Source: G965215045 sp965215045
Lineage (GTDB): Bacteria > Pseudomonadota > Gammaproteobacteria > JABABF01
NCBI GenBank assembly: GCA_965215045.1
Contig: OZ244031.1
Span: 496,001-560,000 of the forward strand
Length of the DNA: 64,000 nucleotides
Direction of reading: 5' to 3'
Each line of letters opens with the position of its first letter. The first letter of the stretch is position 1. Below the pieces are notes generated by a model. The model searched no databases. It had not been told where the DNA came from and worked only from the letters and a program-made list of their open reading frames with translations. Shown here in pieces: positions 34,110-43,641 of this stretch. Both the position numbers and the translations under genes were made by a program.

Positions 34110-35900
34110 TCACGCCGCGTCGATTTCTGCGGCGCGAGTTACGTGATAGAGAAATCTCTGCATGTCCCACGCGCCGGTCGGGCAGCGTTCGGCGCACAAT
34201 CCACAATGAAGACAGAGGTCCTCGTCCTTGACCATGACCCGCCCCGTGGCGAGACCGTCGGCCAGGTACAGATCCTGCTCCGGGTTGTTCGCCGGTGCCG
34301 GCATGGTCTTGCGCAATTCCTCTTCCTCCGCGTCCGGGGTGAAATTGATGCAGCTCATGGGGCAGACATCCATGCAGGCGTCGCACTCGATACAGCGACC
34401 CGCATCGAACACGGTCTGCACATCGCAGTTCAGACAGCGCTGCGCCTCGCTCCAGGCATCCTCGCGATCAAAACCCAACTCCACCTCCACGTGGCGGTCC
34501 GCCAGGGAAACCCGCTTGTCGGCGTGCGGGACGATGTAGCGTTCCTCCTCGGAAACCCAGCTGTCATAGCTCCACTCGTGGACTCCCATCTTCTGGCTGA
34601 ACATCGTCACCCCGGGGGGCGGGCGGTCCGAGATGTCGCCGCCGTGACAGAAGCGGTGAATCGAGATCGCCGCCTGGTGACCGTGGGCGACCGCGGTAAT
34701 GATGTTCTCGGGGCCGAAGGCGGAGTCACCGCCGAAAAACACTTGCGGCAGGGACGATTGAAAAGTCTCGGTATCAATTTTTGGCATGTCCCACTTGTCG
34801 AACTCGATGCCCAGGTCGCGCTCGATCCATGGAAAAGAATTCTCCTGGCCGATCGCCATCAACACGTCATCGCATTCCATCAGCACTGGCGGCTCCCCGG
34901 TGGGAACCAGGGAACGCCGTCCCTGGTCGTCATATTCCGCGCGCACCTTCTCAAAACGCACCCCATGCAGGCGACCGTTCTCGCAGACGAATTCCAGCGG
35001 CACGTGGTTATCGAAAATCGGAATGTCCTCGCGCATCGCATCCTCCTTCTCCCAGGGCGAGGCCTTCATCTCCGCGAAAGGACTTCTCACGACCACGCGC
35101 ACATCTTCGCCACCCAGGCGGCGCGAGGTACGGCAGCAGTCCATCGCGGTATTGCCGCCGCCCAGGATCACGACCCGGCGGCCAATTTTTTCCACGTGTC
35201 CGAATGCCACGCTCGCCAGCCATTCGATGCCGATATTGATATTGGCGGCCGCTTCGCTGCGCCCGGGAATGTCGAGGTCCCGGCCGCGCGGGGCCCCGGT
35301 GCCGACAAAAATCGCGTCGTAGTCCCGGGCCAGCATGTCTTTCATGCTTTCGACCCAGGTATTGAAATGCGTGACCGCACCCATGTTCAACACGTAGTCC
35401 ACCTCCTCCTTGAGCACTTCCTGGGGCAGGCGGAACGCCGGGATCTGGCTGCGCATCATGCCGCCTCCTTCCGCCTGGTCGTCGAACACGTGCATCTCGT
35501 AACCCAGTGGCAGCAGGTCGCGCACCACGGTCAGGGAAGCCGGCCCGGCACCGATGAGCGCAATGCGTTTACCGTTGGGCTTCTCACTCGCCGCGGGCAG
35601 CAGCGGACGAATATCCTCCTTGTGATCGGCGGCCACTCTCTTGAGACGGCAGATCGCCACCGGCTCCTCCTCTCCTTCCAGCCGGCCGCGCCGGCAGGCC
35701 GGTTCACAGGGCCGGTCGCAGGTGCGCCCCAGGATGCCGGGAAACACGTTGGACTCCCAGTTGATCATGTAAGCGTCCGTGTAACGCCCGGCTGCGATCA
35801 GGCGAATGTATTCCGGCACCGGCGTATGCGCGGGACAGGCGTACTGGCAATCCACTACCTTGTGGAAATATTCCGGGTCTTGAATATCGGTGGGTTTCAC
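34110..35900 (-). CDS. korC: NAD(P)-linked flavoprotein subunit with ferredoxin domain (KorC-like)
   Basis: A 596-aa protein related to the small subunit of glutamate synthase. The N-terminal domain has clustered cysteines for [4Fe-4S] centres (CQYACPAHTP; CDRPCEPAC). A first Rossmann fold carries IALIGAGPASLTV for FAD, and a second, VVILGGGNTAMDC, binds NAD(P)H. The C-terminus is a two-cluster ferredoxin (CIECDACMDVCPMSC and CLHCGLCAERCPTGA). A similar third subunit, giving a 2-oxoglutarate:NADP oxidoreductase, is known in the Azoarcus/Thauera group. The start is GTG 35900 with GGAGAAGG upstream. The inferred role is to exchange electrons between KorAB and NADPH. Confidence 0.85.
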   Translation of the reverse strand: MKPTDIQDPEYFHKVVDCQYACPAHTPVPEYIRLIAAGRYTDAYMINWESNVFPGILGRTCDRPCEPACRRGRLEGEEEPVAICRLKRVAADHKEDIRPLLPAASEKPNGKRIALIGAGPASLTVVRDLLPLGYEMHVFDDQAEGGGMMRSQIPAFRLPQEVLKEEVDYVLNMGAVTHFNTWVESMKDMLARDYDAIFVGTGAPRGRDLDIPGRSEAAANINIGIEWLASVAFGHVEKIGRRVVILGGGNTAMDCCRTSRRLGGEDVRVVVRSPFAEMKASPWEKEDAMREDIPIFDNHVPLEFVCENGRLHGVRFEKVRAEYDDQGRRSLVPTGEPPVLMECDDVLMAIGQENSFPWIERDLGIEFDKWDMPKIDTETFQSSLPQVFFGGDSAFGPENIITAVAHGHQAAISIHRFCHGGDISDRPPPGVTMFSQKMGVHEWSYDSWVSEEERYIVPHADKRVSLADRHVEVELGFDREDAWSEAQRCLNCDVQTVFDAGRCIECDACMDVCPMSCINFTPDAEEEELRKTMPAPANNPEQDLYLADGLATGRVMVKDEDLCLHCGLCAERCPTGAWDMQRFLYHVTRAAEIDAA

Positions 35901-36019
35901 GGGAGCCTTCTCCGGGATCAGGCAGGGTTATTCTACACTCTCAACAGCATGATGCGCATATATTGTTTCGATTTCCCGCGCAGCTGGATTAAACGGCGCG
36001 TATCGTACACAAACTTTGG

Positions 36020-36652
36020 TCAGAATAACCACAGGCTCCACCAACGCCGCCGCGCCAGTTTTTCCTCGCACCCGCCCAACTGCCGCTCGTACTCCCAGGC
36101 GCGCGCCTGGACCTTGTTCGCCACCTGCAGCAGCCACTGCTTGTTCCGCCAGCCCTGCTTCCGGTACCCGCCCCAGCCCTCATGGTAGGCGAGGTACAGG
36201 TTATAGGCGTCGGCGGGGTCAATGCCCAAGCGTTGCACACTCTGGCGATTGTACCAACCGACAAAGTCCACCGCATCGCGGAAATTGTTGCGGTCCGCCC
36301 CCCGACGCCTGGCATCCCGGCGATAGAGGTCCCAAGTTTCATCCAGTGCCTGGGCGTACCCGTAAGCGTTGGAAAGACGCCGCAGCCCGGGCAGCAAGCC
36401 GAAAAACCAGCGTTTCCTGGGCGGCTTGGCCCGGGCCCGGAAGGAGGACTCCTGGTAGATAAACGCCATGGTCACCGGCACCGGAATTTGCCAGCGCCGG
36501 ACGCCGCGCTTCGCCGCCCGGTACCAGGAACGCCGCTCTTCAAAAATCGCGCACACGTCGTGCGGTGCAGAGGGCGGGGGTGCCGTGCAAGCGGTGGACA
36601 GCAGGGACAACGCTCCCAGGAGCGCGAAAATTTTAATGCCGCGCCAGCGCAC
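36020..36652 (-). CDS. Lipoprotein with SLT-type lytic transglycosylase domain
   Basis: A 210-aa exported lipoprotein: the signal peptide ends in LLSTAC, so the Cys near residue 22 is probably lipidated. The Slt-like core has the catalytic glutamate in FIYQESSFRA, then YGYAQALDETWDLY and YNLYLAYHEGWGGY. It would cleave peptidoglycan from the outer membrane. An atypical insertion (PPRKRWFFGLLPGLRRL) separates the catalytic motif from the YGYAQ motif. The GTG start lies inside the ligA 3' end (20-base overlap), so it is probably co-transcribed with ligA. The exact transglycosylase family is not assigned. Confidence 0.8.
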   Translation of the reverse strand: MRWRGIKIFALLGALSLLSTACTAPPPSAPHDVCAIFEERRSWYRAAKRGVRRWQIPVPVTMAFIYQESSFRARAKPPRKRWFFGLLPGLRRLSNAYGYAQALDETWDLYRRDARRRGADRNNFRDAVDFVGWYNRQSVQRLGIDPADAYNLYLAYHEGWGGYRKQGWRNKQWLLQVANKVQARAWEYERQLGGCEEKLARRRWWSLWLF

Positions 36653-38717
36653 CGAACCGTCGCAACAATGCGATCAACGTTTTCTCAGACACTACCTTGA
36701 CGCCGTGTTTTTGCGCCTGTTGCAGTTTTTTCCCGGGTTTGTCACCGACCACCAGGCGCGAGGTCTGTGCAGATACGCTGACCGATACCCCGGCACCCAG
36801 GTCCCGAAGCATGCGCTGTGCCTCCTCCCGGCGCAGCTGTTGCAAGGTCCCGGTCAGCACGAAGATCCTGCCCGCCAGCGGCGCGGCCGACACCGGTGCA
36901 GTGCCCTCCTCCCAATGCAGCTCGGCGCGCAGACGTTCGATCAACCGTCGGGCGTGTGGATCATCGAAAAATGCGCGCAGTTTTTGCGCCGTGATCTCGC
37001 CGATGGAATCTCCCTGGGGTGCGCCCAACTCTTCTGCGGAGGCGGCGAGGATCGCATCCAGGCTGCCGAAATTCCGCACCAGGGAACGCGCGGCACTCTG
37101 CCCGACCAGCGGAATGCCCAGTGCGTACAAGAAACGCTCCAGCGTGGTATGACGACTGCGCTCGATGGCCTCCAGGAGCTTGGACACCAGGACTTCTTTT
37201 TCACCACCGCCCAGGCAGGTGAGCAGAGTCTCCTTATCCAGGTGGTACAAGTCGGCCGCATCCTGTACCGGTGCCGCCTGTCCGTCCCCGCCGGCACCGA
37301 CCAGCTTTTTAACCATCTTGCTGCCGATGCCCTCGATATCGAGTGCTGCACGCGAGACGAAATGTAACAGCCGGCGCTGCAGCTGCGCCGGGCAAGCCGC
37401 GGTGTTCGGGCAATGCCGGGACGGTGCCTCCTCGTCCTCCCATTCCAAGGGGCCGCCGCAGCTGGGGCAGTGTGCAGGTGCCCCGAGCCGGGGAGCACCG
37501 GGCGGGCGCTGCGGGTCCTGGGCCGGGGCGATGCGCGGGATGACATCACCCGAACGCCAGACTTCCACCCGGTCGCCGGCGTGCAGGTCCAGCTTCTGCA
37601 GGTACTTTTCATTGTGCAGGGTGGCGTTTCGCACCTTGGCACCGCCGACTGACACCTCCTCCAGGCGCGCCACCGGGGTCAGCACGCCGGTGCGACCGAC
37701 CTGGAATTCCACGTCCAGCACGCGCGTCATCGCCTTTTCCGCCGGAAACTTCCACGCGATCGCCCAACGCGGTGCGCGCGCGGTTACGCCCAGCTCCCGC
37801 TGCAAGCGGCGCGGGTTGAGTTTGAACACCACGCCGTCGACCGCAAAATCCAGCTCTTCCCGGCACTGCAGCAATTCCCGGTAATAGGCACCGCACTGCT
37901 CCGGCCCGACGCACAGGCGGCAATCCGGGTAGACCGGCAGGTGCCAGTCCCGCAGCTGCCGATGCAATTCCATCTGGGTGGCCGGCAACTCGCCGTCTGA
38001 GCTGGTGCCGACGCCGTGACAGAGAAAGGCCAGCGAGCGCTCCGCCGTCAGGCCCGGGTCCAGTTGGCGCAGGCTGCCGGCGGCGGCATTGCGCGGATTG
38101 ACGAAAGGCTCTTCGCCCTTCTCTTCCATGCCGCGGTTGAGTTCGGCAAATACCGGGTGCGAAATGTAGACTTCGCCGCGCACTTCCAGCAACGCCGGCG
38201 GCGCACCTTCCAGCTTGAGGGGAATGCTGCGCACGGTGCGCGCATTGGCCGTTACATCTTCGCCGGTGCTGCCATCGCCGCGGGTCGCCGCCTGGGCCAG
38301 CACGCCGTCCCGGTACAGCAGGTTCACCGCCACCCCGTCCAGCTTGGGCTCGCAGAACCACTCCGGTTCGGGTACTTCCTGCTCGCCGGTTTTTTTGTGC
38401 AGGAATTTTTGCACGCGCTGAACGAAGTCCGCGAATTCACCCGGGGAGAAGGCGTTGTCCAATGACAGCATGGGGGTCTGGTGTTCCAGTGCCCTAAAGC
38501 CCTTGCGCACGGTGCCGCCGACGCGTTGAGTCGGCGAATCCGCGGTTTGCAATTCAGGATGCGCGGCCTCCAGTTCCTGCAGACGCCGCAACATGCGATC
38601 GTACTCGGCATCGGAGATACGGGGCGCATCCAGGACGTAATAGAGATGCTCGTGTTGCTGCAGTTGCTCGCGCAGTGCGGCCGCCTCCTGGCCCGGGGCG
38701 GTCCCCGCTGCATCCAT
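36633..38717 (-). CDS. ligA: NAD-dependent DNA ligase LigA
   Basis: A 694-aa replicative ligase that seals nicks using NAD+. The domain order is complete. Ia lies at the N-terminus (EHLYYVLDAPRISDAEYD). The adenylation domain has catalytic Lys 125 in EPKLDGVA. An OB fold and a zinc finger (CPSCGG ... CPNTAACPAQ) come next. A helix-hairpin-helix domain and a C-terminal BRCT domain (GRIFVLTGTLQQLRREEA) complete the protein. It starts 4 bases after the smc stop, so the two are one transcription unit. Many gammaproteobacteria have zipA between these genes; it is absent here. Confidence 0.95.
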   Translation of the reverse strand: MDAAGTAPGQEAAALREQLQQHEHLYYVLDAPRISDAEYDRMLRRLQELEAAHPELQTADSPTQRVGGTVRKGFRALEHQTPMLSLDNAFSPGEFADFVQRVQKFLHKKTGEQEVPEPEWFCEPKLDGVAVNLLYRDGVLAQAATRGDGSTGEDVTANARTVRSIPLKLEGAPPALLEVRGEVYISHPVFAELNRGMEEKGEEPFVNPRNAAAGSLRQLDPGLTAERSLAFLCHGVGTSSDGELPATQMELHRQLRDWHLPVYPDCRLCVGPEQCGAYYRELLQCREELDFAVDGVVFKLNPRRLQRELGVTARAPRWAIAWKFPAEKAMTRVLDVEFQVGRTGVLTPVARLEEVSVGGAKVRNATLHNEKYLQKLDLHAGDRVEVWRSGDVIPRIAPAQDPQRPPGAPRLGAPAHCPSCGGPLEWEDEEAPSRHCPNTAACPAQLQRRLLHFVSRAALDIEGIGSKMVKKLVGAGGDGQAAPVQDAADLYHLDKETLLTCLGGGEKEVLVSKLLEAIERSRHTTLERFLYALGIPLVGQSAARSLVRNFGSLDAILAASAEELGAPQGDSIGEITAQKLRAFFDDPHARRLIERLRAELHWEEGTAPVSAAPLAGRIFVLTGTLQQLRREEAQRMLRDLGAGVSVSVSAQTSRLVVGDKPGKKLQQAQKHGVKVVSEKTLIALLRRFGALARH

Positions 38718-38721
38718 CGGC

Positions 38722-41700
38722 TCAGCCGGCGGCCTGTTGCAGGGCCGGCTCGGCCAGCCGTTGGGCTTCGGCGATGTCGACGCTGACCACCCGCGACACC
38801 CCGCGTTCGACCATGGTGACGCCGATCAGGTGTTGTGCATCCTCCATGGTGATCTTGTTATGGGTCACACAGATAATCTGCACCTGCTCGCAGATTTCGC
38901 GGACCAGCTGCACGAAACGCAAAATATTGGCATCGTCCAGGGGCGCGTCGACCTCGTCCAGGATGCAGAAAGGCGCGGGGTTGAGACGGAAAATCGCCAG
39001 GATCAATGCCAGTGCCGCCAGGGTTTTTTCCCCGCCGGACAATTGCTGCACCCCGGTGTTGCGCTTGCCCGGCGGACGCGCCATCATGCGGATGCCGGAC
39101 TGCAACGGGTCGGTGTCTTCCATTTCCAGTTGCGCCCGCCCGCCGCCAAACAAGCGCGGAAACACGGCCTCCAGGCCCTCGTTCACGCGCGTGAAAGTCT
39201 CCTGGAACAGGCGCCGGGTTTCGCGATCGATGTCGCGAATCGATTTCTCCAGCAGCGACAAGGTCTGGTCCAGTTCCGAGTACTGCTTGTCCAGGTGTTC
39301 CCGGCGCTCCGCCTCGGCCTGGTACTCTTCCGCCGCGGCCAGGTTGACCGGGCCGATGCGCTCGATGCGGTGCTGCAGGCGCTGCACCTCGCGCTCCAGT
39401 TCTTCCTCTTGGGCATCCTCCGGCAGTTCCTCCAGGACGGTCTCCGCCGCAAGCCCCAGTTCGGTGATTTTCTCGACGGTCGTATCGCGCTCGCGCTCGA
39501 CCGCCGCCGCCTGCAGGCGCGCCTGCTCCAGTTCATCGCGCAGGCCCTCGATCGTGTGCGCCTGCTCATCGCGCGCATTTTCGGCGGCGCGCTGTTTTTC
39601 CTCCGTCGCCGCCAGCTCCGCGCGCGCTTTTTTTAATTTCTCCTCGGCCCCGGCGCGCTGTGCCAGTTGCCGGTCCAGGTCCTCGCGCATCTCCTGCAAG
39701 GGTTCTTCCGACTGTTCCAGGCCGCCTTGCATTTCCTGGTGCCGCGCCCGGGTCTCCTCCAGCTGACGTTCGAAATGCGCCACCCGTCTCTCGACTTCCT
39801 GGCGCCGCGCGGCGAGTCCCTCGCCCTCCAGGCGCGCCTCCTGCAGTGCCTCTTCACAGGCGGTAAATTCGCGTTGCGCCGCCGCGCGCTGCTGTTCCAA
39901 TTCCGCCTGTTCGGCCTCGACCCGGTTGCGGGCGACAGTGCTCTCCGCCAGGGCGCGGTCGGCTTCTTTTCGCGCCTCGTGCAACTGCACCAGTTCCTCG
40001 CCCAGTTGTTCACGCCGCTTCCGGGCACCTTCGATCATCTCCTGCATCTGCGCACGCTGCTCGTGGGATTGCTGCCAACGCTGCTGGCGCTCGGCCAGGA
40101 CCTCGGCCCGGCGCAGGGCCGCATCCAATGCCTGGCGCTGCTTTTCATGCTTGTCTTGCGCAGTCTGCCGGGCACCTTCGCTGCGCGTGAATTCCCGCTC
40201 TGCGGCAACAAGTTGCTTTTCCGCCTCGTCCTGTGCCCGGGCAGCATCCTCCAGCACGGCGCGCAATTGCAGACCGCCGGCCGCCTCCCCCGCGACTCGC
40301 ACCCGGCCCGGCGCAAGCCACAGGCCCTCGGGACACACCACGGCTTCCCCGACCCGGAGTTGTGGCCAGATCTCCAGTGCCGCGGCCGAGTCCGCTGCAG
40401 CATAGACGCCATCCAGCAGGGGTGACAGGGGAAAAGGACCGCGCACATACTGCACAAGCGGCGTCCAATCGCGCGATGGCCCCGGCTCCCCGGCGGCACC
40501 GCACTGCACGAATTCCACCGCTTCCGGTGCCGGTGCCGACAGGCGGGCGGCGAGTCCGGACAACTCATCCACGCACAGGGCGGCCCCGTCTCCACCCAGG
40601 GCCAACTCCACTGCCATCTCCCAACCGGCATCGACCTGCAGCACCTGCGACAGGGGCCGGGCATCTGCCAGCGACAATTTTTCCAGCCAGGCGTCCAGCA
40701 CCTCGCTGCCGGTGCCCTCCTGCTGCTGTCCTAACAGGAGTTCCAGTGCCTGGCTGCGACCGCGGCACTGTTCAAACAGCGCCCGCGCCTGCCGCCGGTG
40801 CTCCGCCGCCGCCTCGCTTTCGGTGCGGCTTTTCTCCAGGGCTTGCACGGCTGTGTGCAGGGCCAGTTCCAGTTTCTCGCAACGTTTGCGCGCCGCCGTG
40901 TATTCGCGCGCCGGTGCCGGGTCCTGCGGCTTTGCCGGTGCCGTCTCCCATTGTGCGATCTGCGCCGCCAACTGCCCGGACTCCGCTTCCAGTAATTCGC
41001 TGCGCGAACGGCATTGCTCCAGGCGATGCGCAGTTTGCAGATCGTGTTCGCGCGCCGCATCCCGACGTTCTCCGCATTCCTTCACCGCCGCTTGCGCAGC
41101 CTCCAGGGCAGTGCCGGCGGCCTCCCGTTCCCGCTCACGCGCAGCTCGCCCCGCATCCAGTTCCGCGATGCGCGCGCCCCAATCTTCCAGTTGCAGCCGG
41201 TCGGTGCTGATCTGTTCTTGCAGTTGCTCCGCGCTGCGGGCCGTCGCTGCAAAAGTTTCCAGCAGTTGCGCATCGCGCTCCTTGCGGCTGCGAATCGCCT
41301 CCTCCGCACGCACCGCGTCGGCGTTGATCTCGTAGAGCGCAGCCTGCGCCCGGTTCAGCTGGTCGCTACCGGTATCGCGGCGCTGACGCAAACCCTCGAT
41401 CTCCTTTTCATGGGCGCGCAAGGCGGCGGTCGCCTCTTCCACGCGATTCTGCCGCTCGCGCAATTCGCGTTGCAAAATCTCCATGCGCACCAGGCAGGCA
41501 CGCACCTGCAGTGCGGCCAGGTCCGCCCGCGCGCGGCGTTCGCGCTCACGGTAGCGGGCATAACGTTCCGCGGCACCGGATTGCTGCTTGAGACGCCGCA
41601 AGCGGGAGGCGAGTTCCTCCAGCAGGTCTTCCAGGCGCTCCAGGTTCTGCCGCGTGCCGCGAATGCGGCGCTCCGCCTCGCGCCGTCTCTCGCGGTAACG

Positions 41701-42213
41701 GGAGACGCCGGCGGCCTCCTCCAGCAGCACCCGCAGCTCCTCGGGCCGGGCGTCGACCATGCGCGCGATCATGCCCTGTTCGATGATCGCGTAGCTATGC
41801 GGGCCCAGGCCGGTGCCCAAGAAAATATCGACGACATCGCGCCGCCGGCAGCGCGCCCCGTTGATGGAATACTGCGACTCCCCTTCCCGGTGCACCTCGC
41901 GCCGCACCAGGATCTCCGCATAGCGGGCATACGCGCCACCATAAGTGCCATCACTGTTGTCCAGCAGCAGTTCGACGGCGGCCCGGGACAGGGGTTTATG
42001 GTCGGCAGAACCGTTAAAAATGACTTCGGCCATCGAAGCACTGCGCAGGTGGCGCGAAGAGCTTTCGCCGATCACCCAGCGCACCGCATCGACGATATTG
42101 GATTTGCCGCACCCGTTGGGGCCGACAATACAGGAGAATGTGCCCGGCAGGGAAATATCCGTCGGTTCGACAAAAGATTTGAAGCCGCTGAGCCGGATGT
42201 TTTTCAAGCGCAT
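38722..42213 (-). CDS. smc: Chromosome segregation protein SMC
   Basis: A 1,163-aa SMC ATPase that forms the condensin-like ring with ScpA and ScpB and organises the chromosome. Walker A is GPNGCGKSN (31-39). Long coiled coils flank a hinge near residues 500-640. At the C-terminus are the signature LSGGEKTLAALALILAIF and Walker B CILDEVDAPLDD. The R-loop region SSSRHLRSASMAEVIFNGS follows Walker A. Length matches proteobacterial SMC. It is followed by ligA after 4 bases, and lies 82 bases after ccmH on the same strand. Confidence 0.95.
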   Translation of the reverse strand: MRLKNIRLSGFKSFVEPTDISLPGTFSCIVGPNGCGKSNIVDAVRWVIGESSSRHLRSASMAEVIFNGSADHKPLSRAAVELLLDNSDGTYGGAYARYAEILVRREVHREGESQYSINGARCRRRDVVDIFLGTGLGPHSYAIIEQGMIARMVDARPEELRVLLEEAAGVSRYRERRREAERRIRGTRQNLERLEDLLEELASRLRRLKQQSGAAERYARYRERERRARADLAALQVRACLVRMEILQRELRERQNRVEEATAALRAHEKEIEGLRQRRDTGSDQLNRAQAALYEINADAVRAEEAIRSRKERDAQLLETFAATARSAEQLQEQISTDRLQLEDWGARIAELDAGRAAREREREAAGTALEAAQAAVKECGERRDAAREHDLQTAHRLEQCRSRSELLEAESGQLAAQIAQWETAPAKPQDPAPAREYTAARKRCEKLELALHTAVQALEKSRTESEAAAEHRRQARALFEQCRGRSQALELLLGQQQEGTGSEVLDAWLEKLSLADARPLSQVLQVDAGWEMAVELALGGDGAALCVDELSGLAARLSAPAPEAVEFVQCGAAGEPGPSRDWTPLVQYVRGPFPLSPLLDGVYAAADSAAALEIWPQLRVGEAVVCPEGLWLAPGRVRVAGEAAGGLQLRAVLEDAARAQDEAEKQLVAAEREFTRSEGARQTAQDKHEKQRQALDAALRRAEVLAERQQRWQQSHEQRAQMQEMIEGARKRREQLGEELVQLHEARKEADRALAESTVARNRVEAEQAELEQQRAAAQREFTACEEALQEARLEGEGLAARRQEVERRVAHFERQLEETRARHQEMQGGLEQSEEPLQEMREDLDRQLAQRAGAEEKLKKARAELAATEEKQRAAENARDEQAHTIEGLRDELEQARLQAAAVERERDTTVEKITELGLAAETVLEELPEDAQEEELEREVQRLQHRIERIGPVNLAAAEEYQAEAERREHLDKQYSELDQTLSLLEKSIRDIDRETRRLFQETFTRVNEGLEAVFPRLFGGGRAQLEMEDTDPLQSGIRMMARPPGKRNTGVQQLSGGEKTLAALALILAIFRLNPAPFCILDEVDAPLDDANILRFVQLVREICEQVQIICVTHNKITMEDAQHLIGVTMVERGVSRVVSVDIAEAQRLAEPALQQAAG

Positions 42214-42295
42214 GTCGAGCAGCGGGATACCGGGCAGAACAACGAGGTCTCCTCAAAAATGCCCTCAAAAATACATTGTACCCGCATCGCGGGAC

Positions 42296-43126
42296 TTATG
42301 GCGCACCGGGTTCATCGGCCGCCCCCGACGGTGCGCGTCTTTCTGCGGCCGCCTGGAGCCGCCCGGCCAGCTCGGCCAGTGCCCGCAGGGCGGCATCTTC
42401 GGGAGTGCGTTGCAGGACCTCCTCCAACAATGTCCGGGCCTCCCGGTAGCGGCCCGCCAACAGGTACTCCCGGCCCAGCAGCAATGCGTACTCGCGCCTG
42501 TGCGGCTGCCGCAGATGACGGGCTTCGAGACGCGCAAGGCTCGCCGCAGCCGCCGGCCCCGGCGCACGAAACTCCTGGCCCAGACGCCAATCCTGCCAGT
42601 GTTGCCAGGCCCGGGCTCCATACAGGGCCAGGGCGGCGCACAGCACCGCCAGCAGCAAGCCCCGCAGTCCGCCGCCCTCAGCCGGTGCCGGCGCAGAAGC
42701 CGAAGCCGGCGGGGCGGCGCGCCTTCCCGCCTGTCTGCGCCACAACGCAAAACCTCCCAGGCCCGCCGCCGCCAGCAGCAGGGGAGCGAGCCACAGGGGG
42801 GCGGTGTCGCGGGAAAAACGCGGGCGATAGCGGATAAATTCGCCGTAGCGCCCGGTCATGTAATCGAGGATCGCCTCGTCTTCCAGCCCCTCGTGCAACA
42901 GGCGATGCAATTCCCGGCGCAGGTCGACGGCGATCATGGCGTCCGACTCGTAGAGACTCTGGTTGCTGCACTTTGGACAGCGCAGCTCGGCACTGAGTTC
43001 CTGGAAACGCTGGCGCAAGCTTTCATCGGCGAAATCCCGCACTTCGACGGCACTGTCGGCCGCAGCCGTCCCGGCCCAGTACAGCAGGCAGCACAGCATC
43101 CAGGCACATCGATGCCGGTGCCTCAT
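42296..43126 (-). CDS. ccmH: Cytochrome c maturation protein CcmH with short CcmI-like C-terminus
   Basis: A 276-aa membrane protein of haem ligation. A signal/TM segment is followed by the CcmH thioredoxin-like domain with LRCPKCSNQSLYESDA (Cys 50 and Cys 53), which handles apocytochrome thiols. Two transmembrane segments (about 109-124 and 154-171) follow, then about 90 residues resembling TPR helices (EYALLLGREYLLAGRYREARTLLEE). This is the E. coli-like CcmH-CcmI composite, but with a much shorter CcmI part. The start overlaps the ccmG stop by four bases (ATGA), and it is the last gene of the ccm operon. Confidence 0.9.
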   Translation of the reverse strand: MRHRHRCAWMLCCLLYWAGTAAADSAVEVRDFADESLRQRFQELSAELRCPKCSNQSLYESDAMIAVDLRRELHRLLHEGLEDEAILDYMTGRYGEFIRYRPRFSRDTAPLWLAPLLLAAAGLGGFALWRRQAGRRAAPPASASAPAPAEGGGLRGLLLAVLCAALALYGARAWQHWQDWRLGQEFRAPGPAAAASLARLEARHLRQPHRREYALLLGREYLLAGRYREARTLLEEVLQRTPEDAALRALAELAGRLQAAAERRAPSGAADEPGAP

Positions 43127-43641
43127 CGCGCCTCCTCCAACAGGGCCAGCAAGTCCTGCAGGGTGGGCTCATCCAGCACGCCCAGGTGATGGGCCCGCAC
43201 GACTCCCGCCCCGTCGACCGCGAAGGTCTCCGGGGCACCGCTCACTCCCAACTCCAGGGCCAGCCGTCCCTCGGGGTCGGAAATGTGCACACGGCAGGGA
43301 TCGCCCCAGCGTTCCAGCCAGCGCAAGGCATCGGCGGGAGGGTCGCGCCAATCCAGGCATACCAGTGGCACACCGCCCCGTGCAGCGTCCTGTAAAAGCC
43401 CGTGTTCGACCACGCAACCCGGACACCAGCTGGCCCATACGTTCAGCAAAAAAGGCGCAGCGGGCAGGTCCCGGTTACTCACCGGGGCACCGTGCAAATC
43501 CGACAGGGAAAACTGTGGCAGGGGTACGCCCACCCGCACCCCGCTCGGCGAGACGGGCATGCCTTCCAGCAACCCCCGCCACAAGAACCAGCTGAGCACC
43601 GCCAGCAACAACAGCGGGAGCCCCAACGCCGCATACCTCAT
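43123..43641 (-). CDS. ccmG: Thiol:disulfide interchange protein CcmG/DsbE
   Basis: A 172-aa membrane-anchored thioredoxin facing the periplasm. One N-terminal transmembrane helix (LGLPLLLLAVLSWFLW) is followed by NVWASWCPGCVVEH, with active cysteines 73 and 76. GVSGAPETFAVDGAGVV near 130 carries the cis-Pro-type loop seen in CcmG. It keeps apocytochrome c and CcmH reduced before haem attachment. ATG 43641 overlaps the ccmF stop (ATGA). Confidence 0.93.
   Translation of the reverse strand: MRYAALGLPLLLLAVLSWFLWRGLLEGMPVSPSGVRVGVPLPQFSLSDLHGAPVSNRDLPAAPFLLNVWASWCPGCVVEHGLLQDAARGGVPLVCLDWRDPPADALRWLERWGDPCRVHISDPEGRLALELGVSGAPETFAVDGAGVVRAHHLGVLDEPTLQDLLALLEEAR

Noticed and set aside
32225..36188. 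Plus-strand frames of 668 and 794 codons
   Set aside because: They lie opposite korA and korC, whose domains are complete. No recognisable domain or signal is seen in the plus-strand translations.
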